Positions 10,860 to 21,116 of a stretch of 64,000 bases of DNA are shown one piece after another. A program made the position numbers and the translations under genes. Where the stretch lies: NCBI RefSeq assembly GCF_037038585.1, contig NC_092559.1:21190488-21254487 (forward strand). Reading direction: 5' to 3'. A model generated the notes under the pieces. The model was not told where the DNA came from. It made no database searches and saw only the letters and a list, made by a program, of their open reading frames with translations. This DNA comes from Patagioenas fasciata. Taxonomy: Eukaryota > Chordata > Aves > Columbiformes > Columbidae. The number at the start of each line of letters is the position of its first letter. The first letter of the stretch is position 1.

Positions 10860-11473
10860 AAGTATATCAATCTGTTTGCTTTCTCATCATATTGTCCTAC
10901 AATAGCCACAGGTTGCCTCTGTGTTGTAGCTATAAATAGACAAATCTGCAAGTGTAATCAAATGCAGTCAGCCTGTAAGGTGGTCATAAACTTGTTCATC
11001 AAAGTCTCTAACCCCATTTTGGGTTTTGTATTTACTGGACATTGTTTTTCCTTAACGGCTCAAAGTCCTCTTTCAGTTCTGTCTCAGTGTAGTATTGGTT
11101 TTATCAATACTTCAGCTGCCAATACTAGTGGAAATACAGCATCCAAAATTTCCTTGGAGATTTCTTGCTTGCAGCAAGCAGATCTGTACCTTCCAAGCAC
11201 CTTCTTATGGGACATGCAACTAAACAGAATTGTCAGAACATTTCTTCTCTTCAACATTTCTTCTCAGAAAACATTATTTGAGCTTACAGTTTACTTAACA
11301 AATCTTGACCCAAGAGAGGTATAGGGCTTTCTGGCAAACACACAAATACATCTGTTAAAACTTTGTTCCAAAATTGGCATTCCATTGGATTTTAAAAATG
11401 GCCTTTCTTTTTTTTCCCATGACCCCAAGAACTAGCACGGTAAATTTTCTAAGAAGTCCTTTGCAACTAGTTA
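10860..11473 (-). pseudogene. Class II ERV protease-end/pol-start fragment (antisense)
   Basis: This stretch is the reverse complement of 37090-37690. On the minus strand it reads the end of a retroviral protease, with a PIPLLGQDLLSKL block, and then a linker into pol. A stop follows the LLSKL in both copies. It ends where the CR1 3' tail begins (11474), so the CR1 either inserted here or was joined by rearrangement. Confidence 0.7.
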
Positions 11474-11592
11474 ACACAGAATCACACAGAATGTTAGGGA
11501 TTGGAAGGGACCTCAAAAGATCATCTAGTCCAATCCCCCTGCCGGAGCAGGAACACCTATTTGAGGTTACACAGGAAGGCGTCCAGGCAGGT

Positions 11593-14465
11593 TTAAAATG
11601 CCTCCAGAGTAGGAGACTCCACAACCCTCCTGGGCAGCCTATTCCAGTGTTCTGTTACCCTCACTGGGAAGAAGTTTCTTCTCAAATTTAAGTGGAACCT
11701 CTTGTGTTCCAGTTTGAACCACTTACCCCTTGTCCTACCGCTGGATGTCACAGAGAAGAGCCTGGCTCCATCCTTGTGACACTCACCCTTTATATATTTG
11801 TAAACATTAATAAGGTCACCCCTCAGTCTCCTCTTCTCCAAGCTGAAGAGACCCAGCTCCCTCAGCCTTTCCTCATAAGGGAGATGCTCCACTCCCTTGA
11901 TCATTTTGTTGCCCTGCACTAGACTCTCTCCAGCAGTCCCCTGTCCTTCTTGAACTGAGGGGCCCAAAACTGGACACAGTATTCCAGACGGGGTCTCACC
12001 AGGGCAGAGTAGAGGGGAAGGAGAACCTCTCTGGACCTATTAACCACTCCCCTTCTAATACACCCCAGGATGCCATTGGCCTTCCTGGCCACAAGGGCAC
12101 AGTGCTGGCTCATGGTCATCCTGCTGTCCACCAGGACGCCCAGGTCCCTTTCCCCTACACTGCTCTCTAATATGTAATTTCCCAACCTATACTGGAACCT
12201 GGGGTTGTTCCTGCCCAGATGCAGGACTCTACACTTTCCCTTGCTAAATTTCACCAGGTTATTCCCCGCCCAACTCTCCAGCCTGTCCAGGTCCCACTGG
12301 ATGGCAGCACAGCCTTCTCGCGTGTCAGCCACTCCTCCCAGCTTAGTGTCATCAGCAAACTTGCTGCTAGTACACTCAATTCCCTCGTGCAAATCGTTAA
12401 TGAATATATTGAATAATATTGGCCCCAGTACTGACCCCTGAGGCACTCCACTAGATACTGGCCTCCAACTAGACTCCGCACCATTGACCACCACTCTCTG
12501 GCTTCTCTCCTTAAGCCAGTTTGCAACCCACCTCACTACTCTATTGTCCAGACCACACCTCCTCAATTTAGCTGTGAGGATGCTATGGGAGACTGTGTCA
12601 AAGGCTTTACTGAAGTCAAGGTAGACCACATCCACCGCCCTGCCATCATCCATCCACCTTGTTACATTCTCATAAAAGGCTATGAGGTTGGTCAAGCATG
12701 ACTTACCCTTGGTAAAGCCATGCTGACTGCCCCTAATGACCCTCTTATCCCTGATATGCCTTGAGATGACATCAAGGACAAGCTGTTCCATTACTTTCCC
12801 AGGGACAGAGGTGAGGCTGACCGGTCTATAATTACCCGGGTCCTCCTTCTTGCCCTTTTTGAAGACTGGAGTGACATTTGCTTTCCTCCAATCCTCGGGC
12901 ACCTCTCCCGTTTCCCAAGACTTGGCAAAGATGATGGAGAGCGGTCCAGCAATGACTTCAGCCAGCTCCCTCAGTACCCGCAGATGCATCCCATCTGGAC
13001 CCATGGATTTATGGATGTCCAGACTATTTAATAGCTCCCTAACCCAGTCCTCATCGACTAAAGCAAACTCCTCCACTGACCTGGCTTCACCTGGGGTCTC
13101 AGGGGTACAGGGCTCCCCAGGACAGCCTCCAGTAGAGTAGACAGAGAGAAAGAAGGCATTCAGTAATTCTGCCTTCTCTGTGTCTTCTGTCACCAGGGCA
13201 CCCACCTCATTCATCAGTGGGCCTACATTGCCTCTGGTGTTAGTTTTATCTGTCACGTATTTGAAAAAACTCTTCCTGTTGTCCTTGACCCCTCTCACCA
13301 GGTGGAATTCTAAGGAGGCCTTAGCTTTCCTAGTTACCTCCCTACACCCTCTGACAACAGCCTTATATTCTCCCCAAGTGGCCAGCCCCTCCTTCCACGA
13401 TCTGTAAACTCTTCTCTTCCACTTGAGCTTACCCAGCAGCTCCCTGTTTAACCACGCAGGTCTACTGGCTCCCTTCCTTGACTTCGTATGTGTCGGGATG
13501 CTCTGATCTTGTGCCCGGTAGAAACAGTCCCTGAACGCTAACCAACTGTCTTGGTCCCCTTTACTTTCAAGCAGCCTTGCCCATGGGATTTCCCTTAGCG
13601 ATTGCCTGAAAAGGCCAAAGTTTACCTTTCTGAAATCCAAGGTTGCAGTTCTGCTTGCTATCCTGCTCCTGTCACATGAGATCCTGAATTCCACCATCTC
13701 ATGGTCGCTGCAACCAAGGCAGCCCTCAACCTTTACCGCTTCAACCAGACCCTCCTTGTTAGTGATGATAAGGTCCAGCAATGCACCTCTTCTTGTTGGC
13801 TCCTCCACCCTTTGCATCAGAAAGTTATCATCAAGGCACTGGAGGAACCTCCTAGACTGTGGCTGGCCAGCTGAGTAGTCCTTCCAGCAAACATCAGGGA
13901 AGTTAAAATCCCCCACCACAACCAGGGCCTGTGATTGCGAGGCTGCTCTCAGCTGTCTGTAGAAGGCCTCATCAACTTCCTCACCCTGATCTGGTGGTCT
14001 GTAGTAGATGCCCACAATAGCGTCACCCTTGCCAGCCTGCCCCTTAACTTTCCCCCACAGACTCTCAACTTGCTCCTCATCCATGCCTGGACAATACTTA
14101 ATAAATTGTAGTTGCTCTCTCACATAAAGAGCAACTCCACCACCACGCCTGGCTGGTCTGTCTTTCCTGAAAAGGACATAGCCATCCATGACCACATTCC
14201 AGTCATGTGTGCTGTCCCACCATGTCTCTGTAATTGTCACCAGATCATAATCTCCTGCCCTAACACAGGTTTCTAACTCCTCCTGCTTATTCCCCATGCT
14301 GCCCGCATTGGTGTACAGGCATTTCAGAGAGTGAGTTGAGCACACCGATTTCACCTCAGGGGTATGGGGGGCCTCCCAGCCCTCATGAACTCTAGAGTGA
14401 TGCCCTACGCATGCAAGCCCAGCTACCACCCCATCCCCCTTCAAATCTAGTTTAAAGCTCCCCAA
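11593..14465 (-). pseudogene. CR1 ORF2: endonuclease-reverse transcriptase
   Basis: An 848-residue open frame runs from 14465 to 11919. An APE-type endonuclease comes first (about residues 50-270: [18 protein letters not shown], a SDHEMVEF block). The RT follows, with SFSKAFD-like [23 protein letters not shown] and the catalytic FADDTKLGG near residues 703-711 (about 12360). The frame then meets a TAG and, a few codons on, a one-base deletion. The remaining C-terminus is open in another phase (11967-11593) and ends in the usual HWNRLP..VESP block. Two lesions in about 960 codons is little for a CR1. The start methionine at 14465 overlaps the ORF1 end by 19 bp, as in other CR1 copies. Confidence 0.92.
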
Positions 14466-15258
14466 ATGAGCCCTGCTAATTCCTGTCCCAGCATCCTTTT
14501 GCCCCTGCGAGATAAACCTTTCCCGTGTATTGCTGTCTGGACTGGTGTCTTGTGAAACCAGCTGTTATCAAAGTACCCAAAGCCCTGCCTGTAGCACCAG
14601 TCCTGTAGCCAATTGTTTAGAGACTGGATTTTTCTATTCCCGACCACATCATCACCCAAAACTGGAAGGAGGGCAGAGAAAATCACTCGAGCCCCAAATT
14701 CTTTTACCATCTGTCCCAAGGCCTTGAAATCTTTTTTTCATTCCCGTCAGACTGCAGAATGCAGCTTCCTCCCCATCTGTCTGGAAGATCAGCAGTGGGT
14801 AGTAGTCTGTCGGGTGCACCAGGTTGGGGAGCATCCTGGTGATGTCCCTGATCTGGGCTCCAGGTAGACTGCACACTTCCCTACGATGAGGGTCAACTCT
14901 GCAGATTGGGCCCTCTGTCCCTCTCAGAAGGGCATTGCCTACTACAGTTACCCTTCTTTCTTTCTTATCTGAGGCGGTCTTGAGGTGTGGGGTCAACTGT
15001 CTCTTTCGATGTGACCTCAAATGAGCCTTGCACCACATCCTCACATATCTCCTCTTCAAGATCCAGGGCCTCAAACCTATTACAGAGGGGCACCTGGGGA
15101 AGCAAAGCAGGTAGGGAGGGGGGTTGCCCACAGCCCCTAACTGGAACTAGCTTCCAACCCTCATCATCTTTTCTGTCCCCTACCTCTGCCTGACAGTGAC
15201 AGGGCAGGGACTGTCTCAGGTCTTCTCCCTTTGCCCGACAGGGCAAGGGGTTCATCAC
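14447..15258 (-). pseudogene. CR1 ORF1: esterase-like protein, broken
   Basis: Three frames cover ORF1: 15258-14965 (N-terminal linker), 15131-14652 (esterase start) and 14719-14447 (esterase end, with GYFDNSWF and LSRRGKRML). The block-I nucleophile motif, GDS in the CR1 copies at 9.2 and 49.8 kb, reads GNA here (near 14930), so the presumed esterase would be inactive. ORF1 is known to bind RNA and carry an SGNH fold; the cellular role of the esterase is unsettled. Confidence 0.85.
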
Positions 15259-15268
15259 CTTTTGGGGA

Positions 15269-15552
15269 ATGTGTTGTATTAACTTGTCTGATCCTTCTGA
15301 ATCTGTTCATAGTATTTTAGACAAACTAAAACAGCACATTAATAAGATTGTCATAGTAGAAGTAGGGTTTGACAAATGGTTTAAAAGCTTGGAAATAGGT
15401 GGGTAGTTGTTTGATCTTATTATATAAGGCTTAGCTACGTTATATGTAACTGTAATCATTGTTGTTAATCATCTATTCTATGCTGCAGTGTATTTCAAAG
15501 ATGATTCAGTGCATTGTAAACAAGGCCTGGTTGGTTCAAAAACAAAAAGGGG
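15269..15552 (+). pseudogene. Class II ERV env TM C-terminus and polypurine tract
   Basis: Matches 38937-39220 almost base for base. It encodes the end of a TM subunit, from CCINLSD through a LDKLKQH heptad region and a WFKSL membrane-proximal block to a hydrophobic tail, then the polypurine tract AAAAAGGGGGA. The left end is fused to the CR1 5' cut. Only the env end and LTR of this provirus survive here. Confidence 0.78.
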
Positions 15553-15919
15553 GAGGTTTGAGGGATTTTCTTGAAGTTAATGTGTGTATAGATTTCTATT
15601 AGATGGAGATTTGTTACTGAACTAGCCAGGTCTAAAGGAATTTCAAGGAAAGCTGAAAACAGGACCTGTTGTGGGAGTGAGGCAGTTCTACAATAACAGA
15701 GCCTCAACAAGATGTAAATCAACAGACCTATTAGCAGTGAGACTCGGGCGTGTGGACAGCTCATGAACATAGACAATATCCAATTAGCTAATGCATGCTT
15801 GGAGCATGGACATGTGATCAGGAAATAACTGCATATATAAGGAGGTTTGTTTCTGTAATAAAGGGCTTCACTTGAATTCGTATTGGATTGTGTGGAGTCC
15901 ATGATTTTTCGCCCTTGCA
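15553..15919 (+). mobile_element. Class II ERV 3' LTR (family LTR-K), 5' end clipped
   Basis: Same LTR as 39221-39553 and 18728-19063. The first ten or so bases (TGTGGGAG...) are missing next to the polypurine tract. TATATAAGG lies near 15834 and AATAAA near 15859. It ends CGCCCTTGCA at 15919, and the ERVL copy 2 sequence starts immediately after. The provirus therefore inserted into the gag-pro junction of ERVL copy 2. Confidence 0.85.
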
Positions 15920-16072
15920 GTGCCCTGCCTCCAACCAGGTGAAGGAAAGGGATAACAGAGTTTATTGGACTGTACAAATACGATGGCCTGGTACAACACA
16001 CCCCCAGGAGTACAAAGCTTTAGTGGACACTGGTGCTCAGTGCACAATCATTCCTTCTAATTATAAAGGAAC

Positions 16073-17067
16073 TGTCACGGAGGCACCCCGAGGTTAGTTT
16101 AAGGGACAAGAGGGTCCAAAACAGCTTTTATTAAACTGGTGAGAAACAGGGTTTTAGCACTCCAAAGGTGACTTAAATACAGGTTCAGATATTAGTTGAG
16201 GAAAATTATTAAGGGGCAGCAACTAATACAACAGGAGGTCCACAGTGTCCATACACATGGCTTCACCAAAAACAATGCCGGAGCCACTCCTGAGTCCAGG
16301 AAGACTACACATTTGCCTGAACATGGTGTGGGATTATTTTAAAGGGATACACATACTCGTATGGAGTATGGGAAGTGTACACTCGCGATTCGGCAAGGGT
16401 AAATTTATAGTACACTCGCAATCCTGTGAGGAGAAATGCACGTGCAAATGTGCACGGAATATTACACGTGCTTATGTGGAAGCACGGGAGGAAAATACAC
16501 TCGCGATTATGCGAGCATTAATTTATACACGTGCTCGTATTGAGCATGGAAAGTACGTGTGCAAATGTGCACAGAAAGTATAAATACACGTGCAAATGTG
16601 CGCAGAAAGTAGATACACTCGCAATCCTGTGAGGGTTAATTTTACTTACACACTTGGTGGCAAGGTCAGCAGAGTCTCTGTCCCGGGGAGGGGGGGCCGT
16701 GGCTCCTAGCGGCAGTGGCTAAGCTCGTAACTCCAAGAGATCGTGCGCAAGACCACACATCTCGACGAGAGTCCCGTTTTTTATAACCTGATCAGATCTG
16801 ACTGTGGGCATTACAGAAGCTTCTCTGCACCCCCACCCTGTCTGTGGAGTGCCCCTGAAGCCTCCAAACATCCCCCACACTGGTCGCAGGCGCCTAGCGG
16901 CTCTCTGGCACCTCAGCACTCCCTTCTCCTAACGGCCCTGGCCAGGGTGCTCTGGGGCCAAACAAAAGAAGCTGTTAGCCTCAAACAGCAGAGAGAGAGG
17001 GAGATGTGTCTACTCCTTCCATATCAAAGGAGGGAGGGGGAGAGAGGGGAGTTTGCATTCTGCCACA
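16073..17067 (-). mobile_element. Solo LTR (family LTR-B) in ERVL copy 2 protease, TSD GGAAC
   Basis: A 995-bp element with TG...CA ends (TGTCACGGAG in plus sense at the left, TGCCACA at the right) flanked by GGAAC at 16068-16072 and 17068-17072. Copy 1 has an uninterrupted single GGAAC at this point. AATAAA on the minus strand (16127-16132), about 55 bp from its 3' end, sets the orientation as antisense. The middle (16345-16645) is an array of short hairpins. A sibling copy sits at 28466-29301. Confidence 0.93.
16345..16645. repeat. Array of short inverted repeats inside LTR-B
   Basis: About ten short hairpins in 300 bp. Two stem types alternate: CTCGC-loop-GCGAG (for example near 16498) and CGTGCA-loop-TGCACG (near 16440). 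Others are CATACTC-loop-GAGTATG (16351) and CGTGCTT-loop-AAGCACG (16469). Loops are 4-7 bases. Many units carry the E-box CACGTG or ACACGTG. It would lie in U3 or early R of this LTR. Confidence 0.8.
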
Positions 17068-17500
17068 GGAACGCAATCCATTAATATTGTTGGAGTGACT
17101 GGGGGATCCCAGGAACTGACTGTTGTAGAGGCTGAAATGAGCCTAACTGGAAAAAACTGGCAAAAGCATCCCCTTATGACTGGTCCAGATGCTCCGTGCA
17201 TCCTTGGCATAGACTACCTCAGGAGAGGGTATTTTAAGGACCCAAAAGGGTATAGGTGGGCATTTGGTATAGCAGCTGTGGACACTGAGAAAATTGAACA
17301 GCTGTCTGATTTGCCTGGTCTTTCAGATGACCCTTCTGTTGTAGGACTGCTGATGGTTGATGATCAGCAGGTGCCAATTGCTACCACGACGGTGCATCGC
17401 AGGCAATATCGCACCAATCGAGATTCTTTGATTCCTATCCAGAGGTTGATCCGTCAACTGGAAAGCCAGGGTGTGATCAGTAAGACTCGCTCACCTTTTA

Positions 17501-18583
17501 ATGGCCCAATCTGGCCAGTCTAGTGACGAGTGGAGACTAACTGTAGACTATCATGGCCTGAATGAAGTTATGCCACCATTGAGTGCTTCCATGCCTGACA
17601 TACTAGAAGTGCAATTTGAACTGGAGTCAAAGGCAGCCAAGTGGTATGCTACAATTGACATTGCTAATGCATTTTTCTCTATTCCTTTAGCAGCAGAGTG
17701 CAAGCCACAGTTTGCTTTCACCTGGAGGGGCATCCAGTACACGTGGAATCGCTTACCCCAGGGGTGGAAACACAGTCCTACCACCTGCTGTGGACTGATC
17801 CAGAACACGCTGGAACAACGTAAAGCTCCAGAACACTTGCAATATATTGATGACATCATCATATGGGGCGACACAGCGAAAGAAGTTTTCGAGAAAGGTG
17901 AGAGAATAATTCAGATTCTTTTGGATGCTGGTTTTGCCATAAAATGAAGCAGGGTCAAGGGACCTGCACGAGAGATCCAGTTTTTAGGAATAAAATGGCA
18001 AGATGGCCGTCGTCAGATCCCAATGGATGTGATCAACAAAATTGCAGCAATGTCTCCACCTACTAATAAAAAGGAGACACAGACTTTCTTGGGCGTTGTA
18101 GGTTTTTGGAGAATGCATATTCCTGACTACAGCCACATTGTGAGCCCTCTCTATCGAGTGACTCGTAAAAAGAAACAGTTTGAGTGGGGCCCAGAACAAC
18201 GACAAGCCTTTGAACAAATTAAGCGTGAGATAACTCATGTGGTGGCCCTCGGATCAGTTCGGACTGGACTAGCTGTTAAAAATGGGCTCTACACTGCAGC
18301 CGGAGATAATGGTCCTATCTGGACCCTCTGGCAGAAAGCACCAGGAGAAACCCGTGGCCGACCCTTAGGTTTTTGGAGTCGAGGATACAAAGGATCTGGG
18401 GCCAAGTATACTCCAATGGAAAAAGAGATACTAGCAGCATATGAAGGAGGTCAAGCTGCTTCAGAAGTGATCGGTACTGAAGCACAGCTCCTCCTAGCAC
18501 CTCGACTACTGTTGCTGAGCTGGATTTTCAAAGGGACAGTTCCCTCTATGCATCATGCAACCGATGCTGCGTGGAGTAAGTGA
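17501..18583 (+). pseudogene. ERVL reverse transcriptase and connection, copy 2
   Basis: RT is open over 17501-17947 and 18023-18583. A few bases after IWPV are missing relative to copy 1, which shifts the frame at about 17520. LPQGWKHSP and the YIDDI box (near 17850) are present. A TGA at 17945-17947 truncates the first part. The thumb and connection (GFWRMHIPDY, LWQKAPGE, LGFWSRGYKGSG) are intact to 18583. This copy preserves the YRVTRKKKQFEWGP stretch that copy 1 has lost. Confidence 0.9.
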
Positions 18584-19470
18584 ATTGCATTGATCATGCA
18601 ACAAACTCTATTTGGAAGTCTCAATCGCCCAGGGATCTTATAAGTGATTACAGATTGGTCGAAAAGTAAAGACTTTGGGATGTCGCCAGATGAAGAGGAA
18701 GTAACACGTGCTGAAGAAGCACCACCGTGTGAAGGGGTTTCGTTAGAAGGAGATATGTTGTTGAATTAGTCAGGCCCAAAGGAATCTCAAGGCCACTTCG
18801 AGAAGCTGAGAACAGAATCTGCTGTGAGAAAGAGGGGCGTTTCTTCATTAACAGGGCCTCAGCATGGCGTGAGTCATCGGACCTATCATCGGTGGGGCTC
18901 CAGCGTGTGGACTGCCCATGATACTCATTTAGCGAATCCATGCTTGGAGCGTGGATTCGTGATTAGAGAACAGTTGCGTATATAAGGAGACATGCTTCTG
19001 TAATAAATGGCTTTTGCGTGATTCACATTGAATCGGAGTGCTGAGTCCTTTATCGTTCCAACACCACCGTATAATACTTTTCAGAAACTCATAAGCAGTA
19101 TGCACTGTTCATAGATGGGTCCTGTTGTCTTGTAGGAAAACATAAAAGGTGGAAAGCTGCTGTGTGGAGTCCCACACGACGAGTTACAGAAGCCCCTGAA
19201 GGACAAGGTGAATCCAGTCAGTTTGCAGAAGTGAAAGCCATCCAGCTGGCTTTGGACATGGCTGAACTAGAGAAGTGGCCAATACTTTCTCTCTATACTG
19301 ACTCGTGGGTGGTAGTAAATGCCTTGTGGAGGTGGCTGCAGCAATGGAAGAAAAGTGGCTAGCAGTGCAGAGGCAAACCCATTTGGGCTTCCACACTGTG
19401 GCAAGACATTGCTGCCCGGTTAGAGAGCCTGTCTGTAAAAGTTCATCATGTAGATGCTCATGTGCCTAAA
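18584..19470 (+). pseudogene. ERVL RNase H, copy 2, split by a class II solo LTR
   Basis: RNase H begins near 18640, is interrupted at 18728-19063 by an LTR, and resumes with MHCS/IDGSC-type sequence. The catalytic FTDGS is altered (ATAGATGGGTCC gives IDGS). The AEVKAIQLALDMA and YTDSWVV blocks are intact (19162-19362). A TAG follows at 19360. Confidence 0.82.
18728..19063 (+). mobile_element. Solo LTR (family LTR-K) in ERVL copy 2, TSD CCACCG
   Basis: A 336-bp LTR beginning TGTGAAGGGG and ending TTCCAACA, flanked by CCACCG at 18722-18727 and 19064-19069. Copy 1 lacks the insertion (compare 3806-3816). A TATATAAGG box lies near 18978 and AATAAATGG near 19003. The 6-bp duplication is the usual length for class II (alpha/beta-like) integrases. 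It is related to, but diverged from, the LTRs at 15553 and 39221. Confidence 0.93.
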
Positions 19471-20402
19471 AGTCGAGCCACCGAGGAACATCGCAACAAC
19501 CAACAAGTGGATCAAGCTGCCAAGATTAAAATAGCTGAGGTGGACTTGGACTGGCAACATAAAGGTGAACTTTTCCTATTTCAGTGGGCCCATGATACTT
19601 CAGGGCATCAAGGCAGAGATGCAATATATAAATGGTCTCGCGATCGTGGGATGGACTTAACTATGGACACTATTGCACCGAAATCAAACGAGCTAAACGG
19701 TTAAAGCCTGTATGGTATGGGGGCGATGGTTAAAGTATAAGTATGGAGAGGCTTGGCAGATTGATTATATTGTACTTCCACAAACACGTCAAGGTAAGCG
19801 CTATGTACTTACAATGGTGGAAGCAACCACTGGATGGTTGGAAATGTATGCCGTACCTCATGCTATAGCCCAAAATACTATCTTGGGCCTTGAAAAGCAA
19901 GTCCTTTGGCGACATGGTACACCAGAAAGAATTGAATCAGACAGTGGCACTCATTTTAAAAAAAGTATTATAGACAATCGGGCCAAAGAACATGGTATTG
20001 AATGGGTATGTCATAGTCCATATCATGCACCAGCCTCTGGGAAAATTGAAAGGCACAATGGTCTGTTAAAAACTACACCAAGGCATTGGGTGGTAGAACC
20101 TTTAAAAACTGGGATTCACATTTAGCAAAAGTTACTTGGTTGGTCAACACTAGAGGATCAACTAATCGAGCTGGACCTGCTCAATCAGAAATTCTATGTA
20201 CTGTAGAAGGAGATAAAGACCCTGTAGTACACATTAAAAATATGTTAGGAAAGGCAGTCTGGTTTACTCCTGCCTCAGACAAAGGCAAGCCCATTTGTGG
20301 GACTGTTTTTGCCCAGGGACCTGGCAGCATCTGGTGAGTGATGCTTAAGGATGGAGAAGTTCCTCAAGGGGATTTGATTTTAGGTGAAAATATTCAATAC
20401 TG
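19462..20402 (+). pseudogene. ERVL integrase, copy 2
   Basis: The zinc-binding half starts at 19462 (WAHDTSGHQGRD) but loses the CxxC segment to a deletion near 19675. The catalytic core is open at 19712-20125 with the WQIDYIV Asp, Asp in IESDSGTHF and Glu in GKIERHNGL. The C-terminal part (20086-20337) is in another frame. It ends at about 20402, followed by the 3' untranslated region shared with copy 1. Confidence 0.88.
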
Positions 20403-20765
20403 GACTGCATGATGTGAATTGCCCTACTAACAGTGTTTAATAAGTGTCTTTCAGATCAAGACAGTGGTGATGACACCAGAGCTAGTTTCTTCGAGTGGCG
20501 CCTGACAAGTTTTTCAAAGTTGATGTCTTTGACCCACAAGCAGTGGTCATGAGATGCACTAGATGTACCATTTTTCCTGCCCTGGGAGACTGTTGTGATA
20601 AATAAACTTAATGAACTTTTCAGAGGATGGTCCACAGACTAAGAGAATGATGGATTACTTCTGTGTATATATGTACATGTGTGTGTATATATAGTAGTAG
20701 TGATTAATTATATTGTATTGAAAAGGTCTAAGTATGTCGTGAATGGCATGGTATAAGGGGTGGAA

Positions 20766-20911
20766 TGTCCTGGTTTTGTTAAAAACAAGTTTCTCTTTTA
20801 GTGAATTTGCCTGTCAGCTTTTGGAGTGCTAAAACCCTGTTTCTGACCAGTTTAATAAAAGTGTTTTGGACCCTGTTGTCCCTTAAACTAATCTTGGGGT
20901 GCCTCCGTGAC
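20766..20911 (+). mobile_element. Truncated or chimeric 3' LTR of ERVL copy 2
   Basis: It starts like LTR-A (TGTCCTGGTTTTG... after the polypurine tract) for about 52 bp, then switches at about 20818 to the last 94 bp of LTR-B in plus orientation, ending CCTCCGTGACA. AATAAA lies in the LTR-B part. This could be a deletion joining two LTRs or a true recombinant LTR. Confidence 0.7.
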
Positions 20912-21116
20912 AATATGTATAGGCGTTCCTGGGGTTACCATGAATATGTAATGCCTTGCTGTATTTAAACACACCTCATATTGTTAGAAGGCACGCGAGA
21001 TTAGAGGAAATATTCCTCTTGTGCCCGGTGCTGAATAAACATACCATCTTTATAACCCTGCAGGTTGTAAAGTTTTATGGCCTTATAGGTCGTAAAGTTG
21101 TTTCCGCACGTTACAC
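20912..21116 (+). mobile_element. LTR 3' fragment (unknown ERV family)
   Basis: Contains a TATTTAAAC TATA-like box, a GTGCCCGGTGCTGAATAAAC segment with a polyadenylation signal, and ends in a GTTACA that would fit a CA terminus. The layout resembles U3-R-U5 of an alpharetrovirus-like LTR, but the family is not recognised. Confidence 0.5.

Larger units (their letters stand above)
11474..15268 (-). mobile_element. Long CR1 LINE (antisense), nearly full length
   Basis: About 3.8 kb of CR1. The 3' end at 11474 has the CR1 tail motif (CACAGAATCACACAGAATG in plus sense). ORF2 and most of ORF1 are present, and the 5' end is cut at about 15268 by an ERVK env fragment. Relative to the other CR1 pieces in the window it is much better preserved, so it is probably the youngest CR1 here. 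Confidence 0.93.
15950..17520 (+). pseudogene. ERVL protease, copy 2, split by a solo LTR
   Basis: The N-terminal part (15950-16072) keeps the active-site D-T-G (VDTGAQCTIIPS) that copy 1 has lost. The frame is interrupted by the 995-bp LTR at 16073 and resumes at 17068 with the sequence duplicated at the target site. It then continues to ILGIDYLRRGYF and onward, open to 17520. Apart from the LTR, the protease frame is largely intact. Confidence 0.88.
15920..20765 (+). mobile_element. ERVL provirus copy 2 (internal region, gag/pro junction to PPT)
   Basis: Begins at the sequence equivalent to 2031 of copy 1 and runs to the polypurine tract, with two solo LTRs nested in it (16073-17067 and 18728-19063). 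Everything 5' of the protease was lost or displaced by the ERVK insertion on the left. The alignment to copy 1 is close, by eye roughly 90 percent, and shows which insertions are foreign. Confidence 0.9.
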
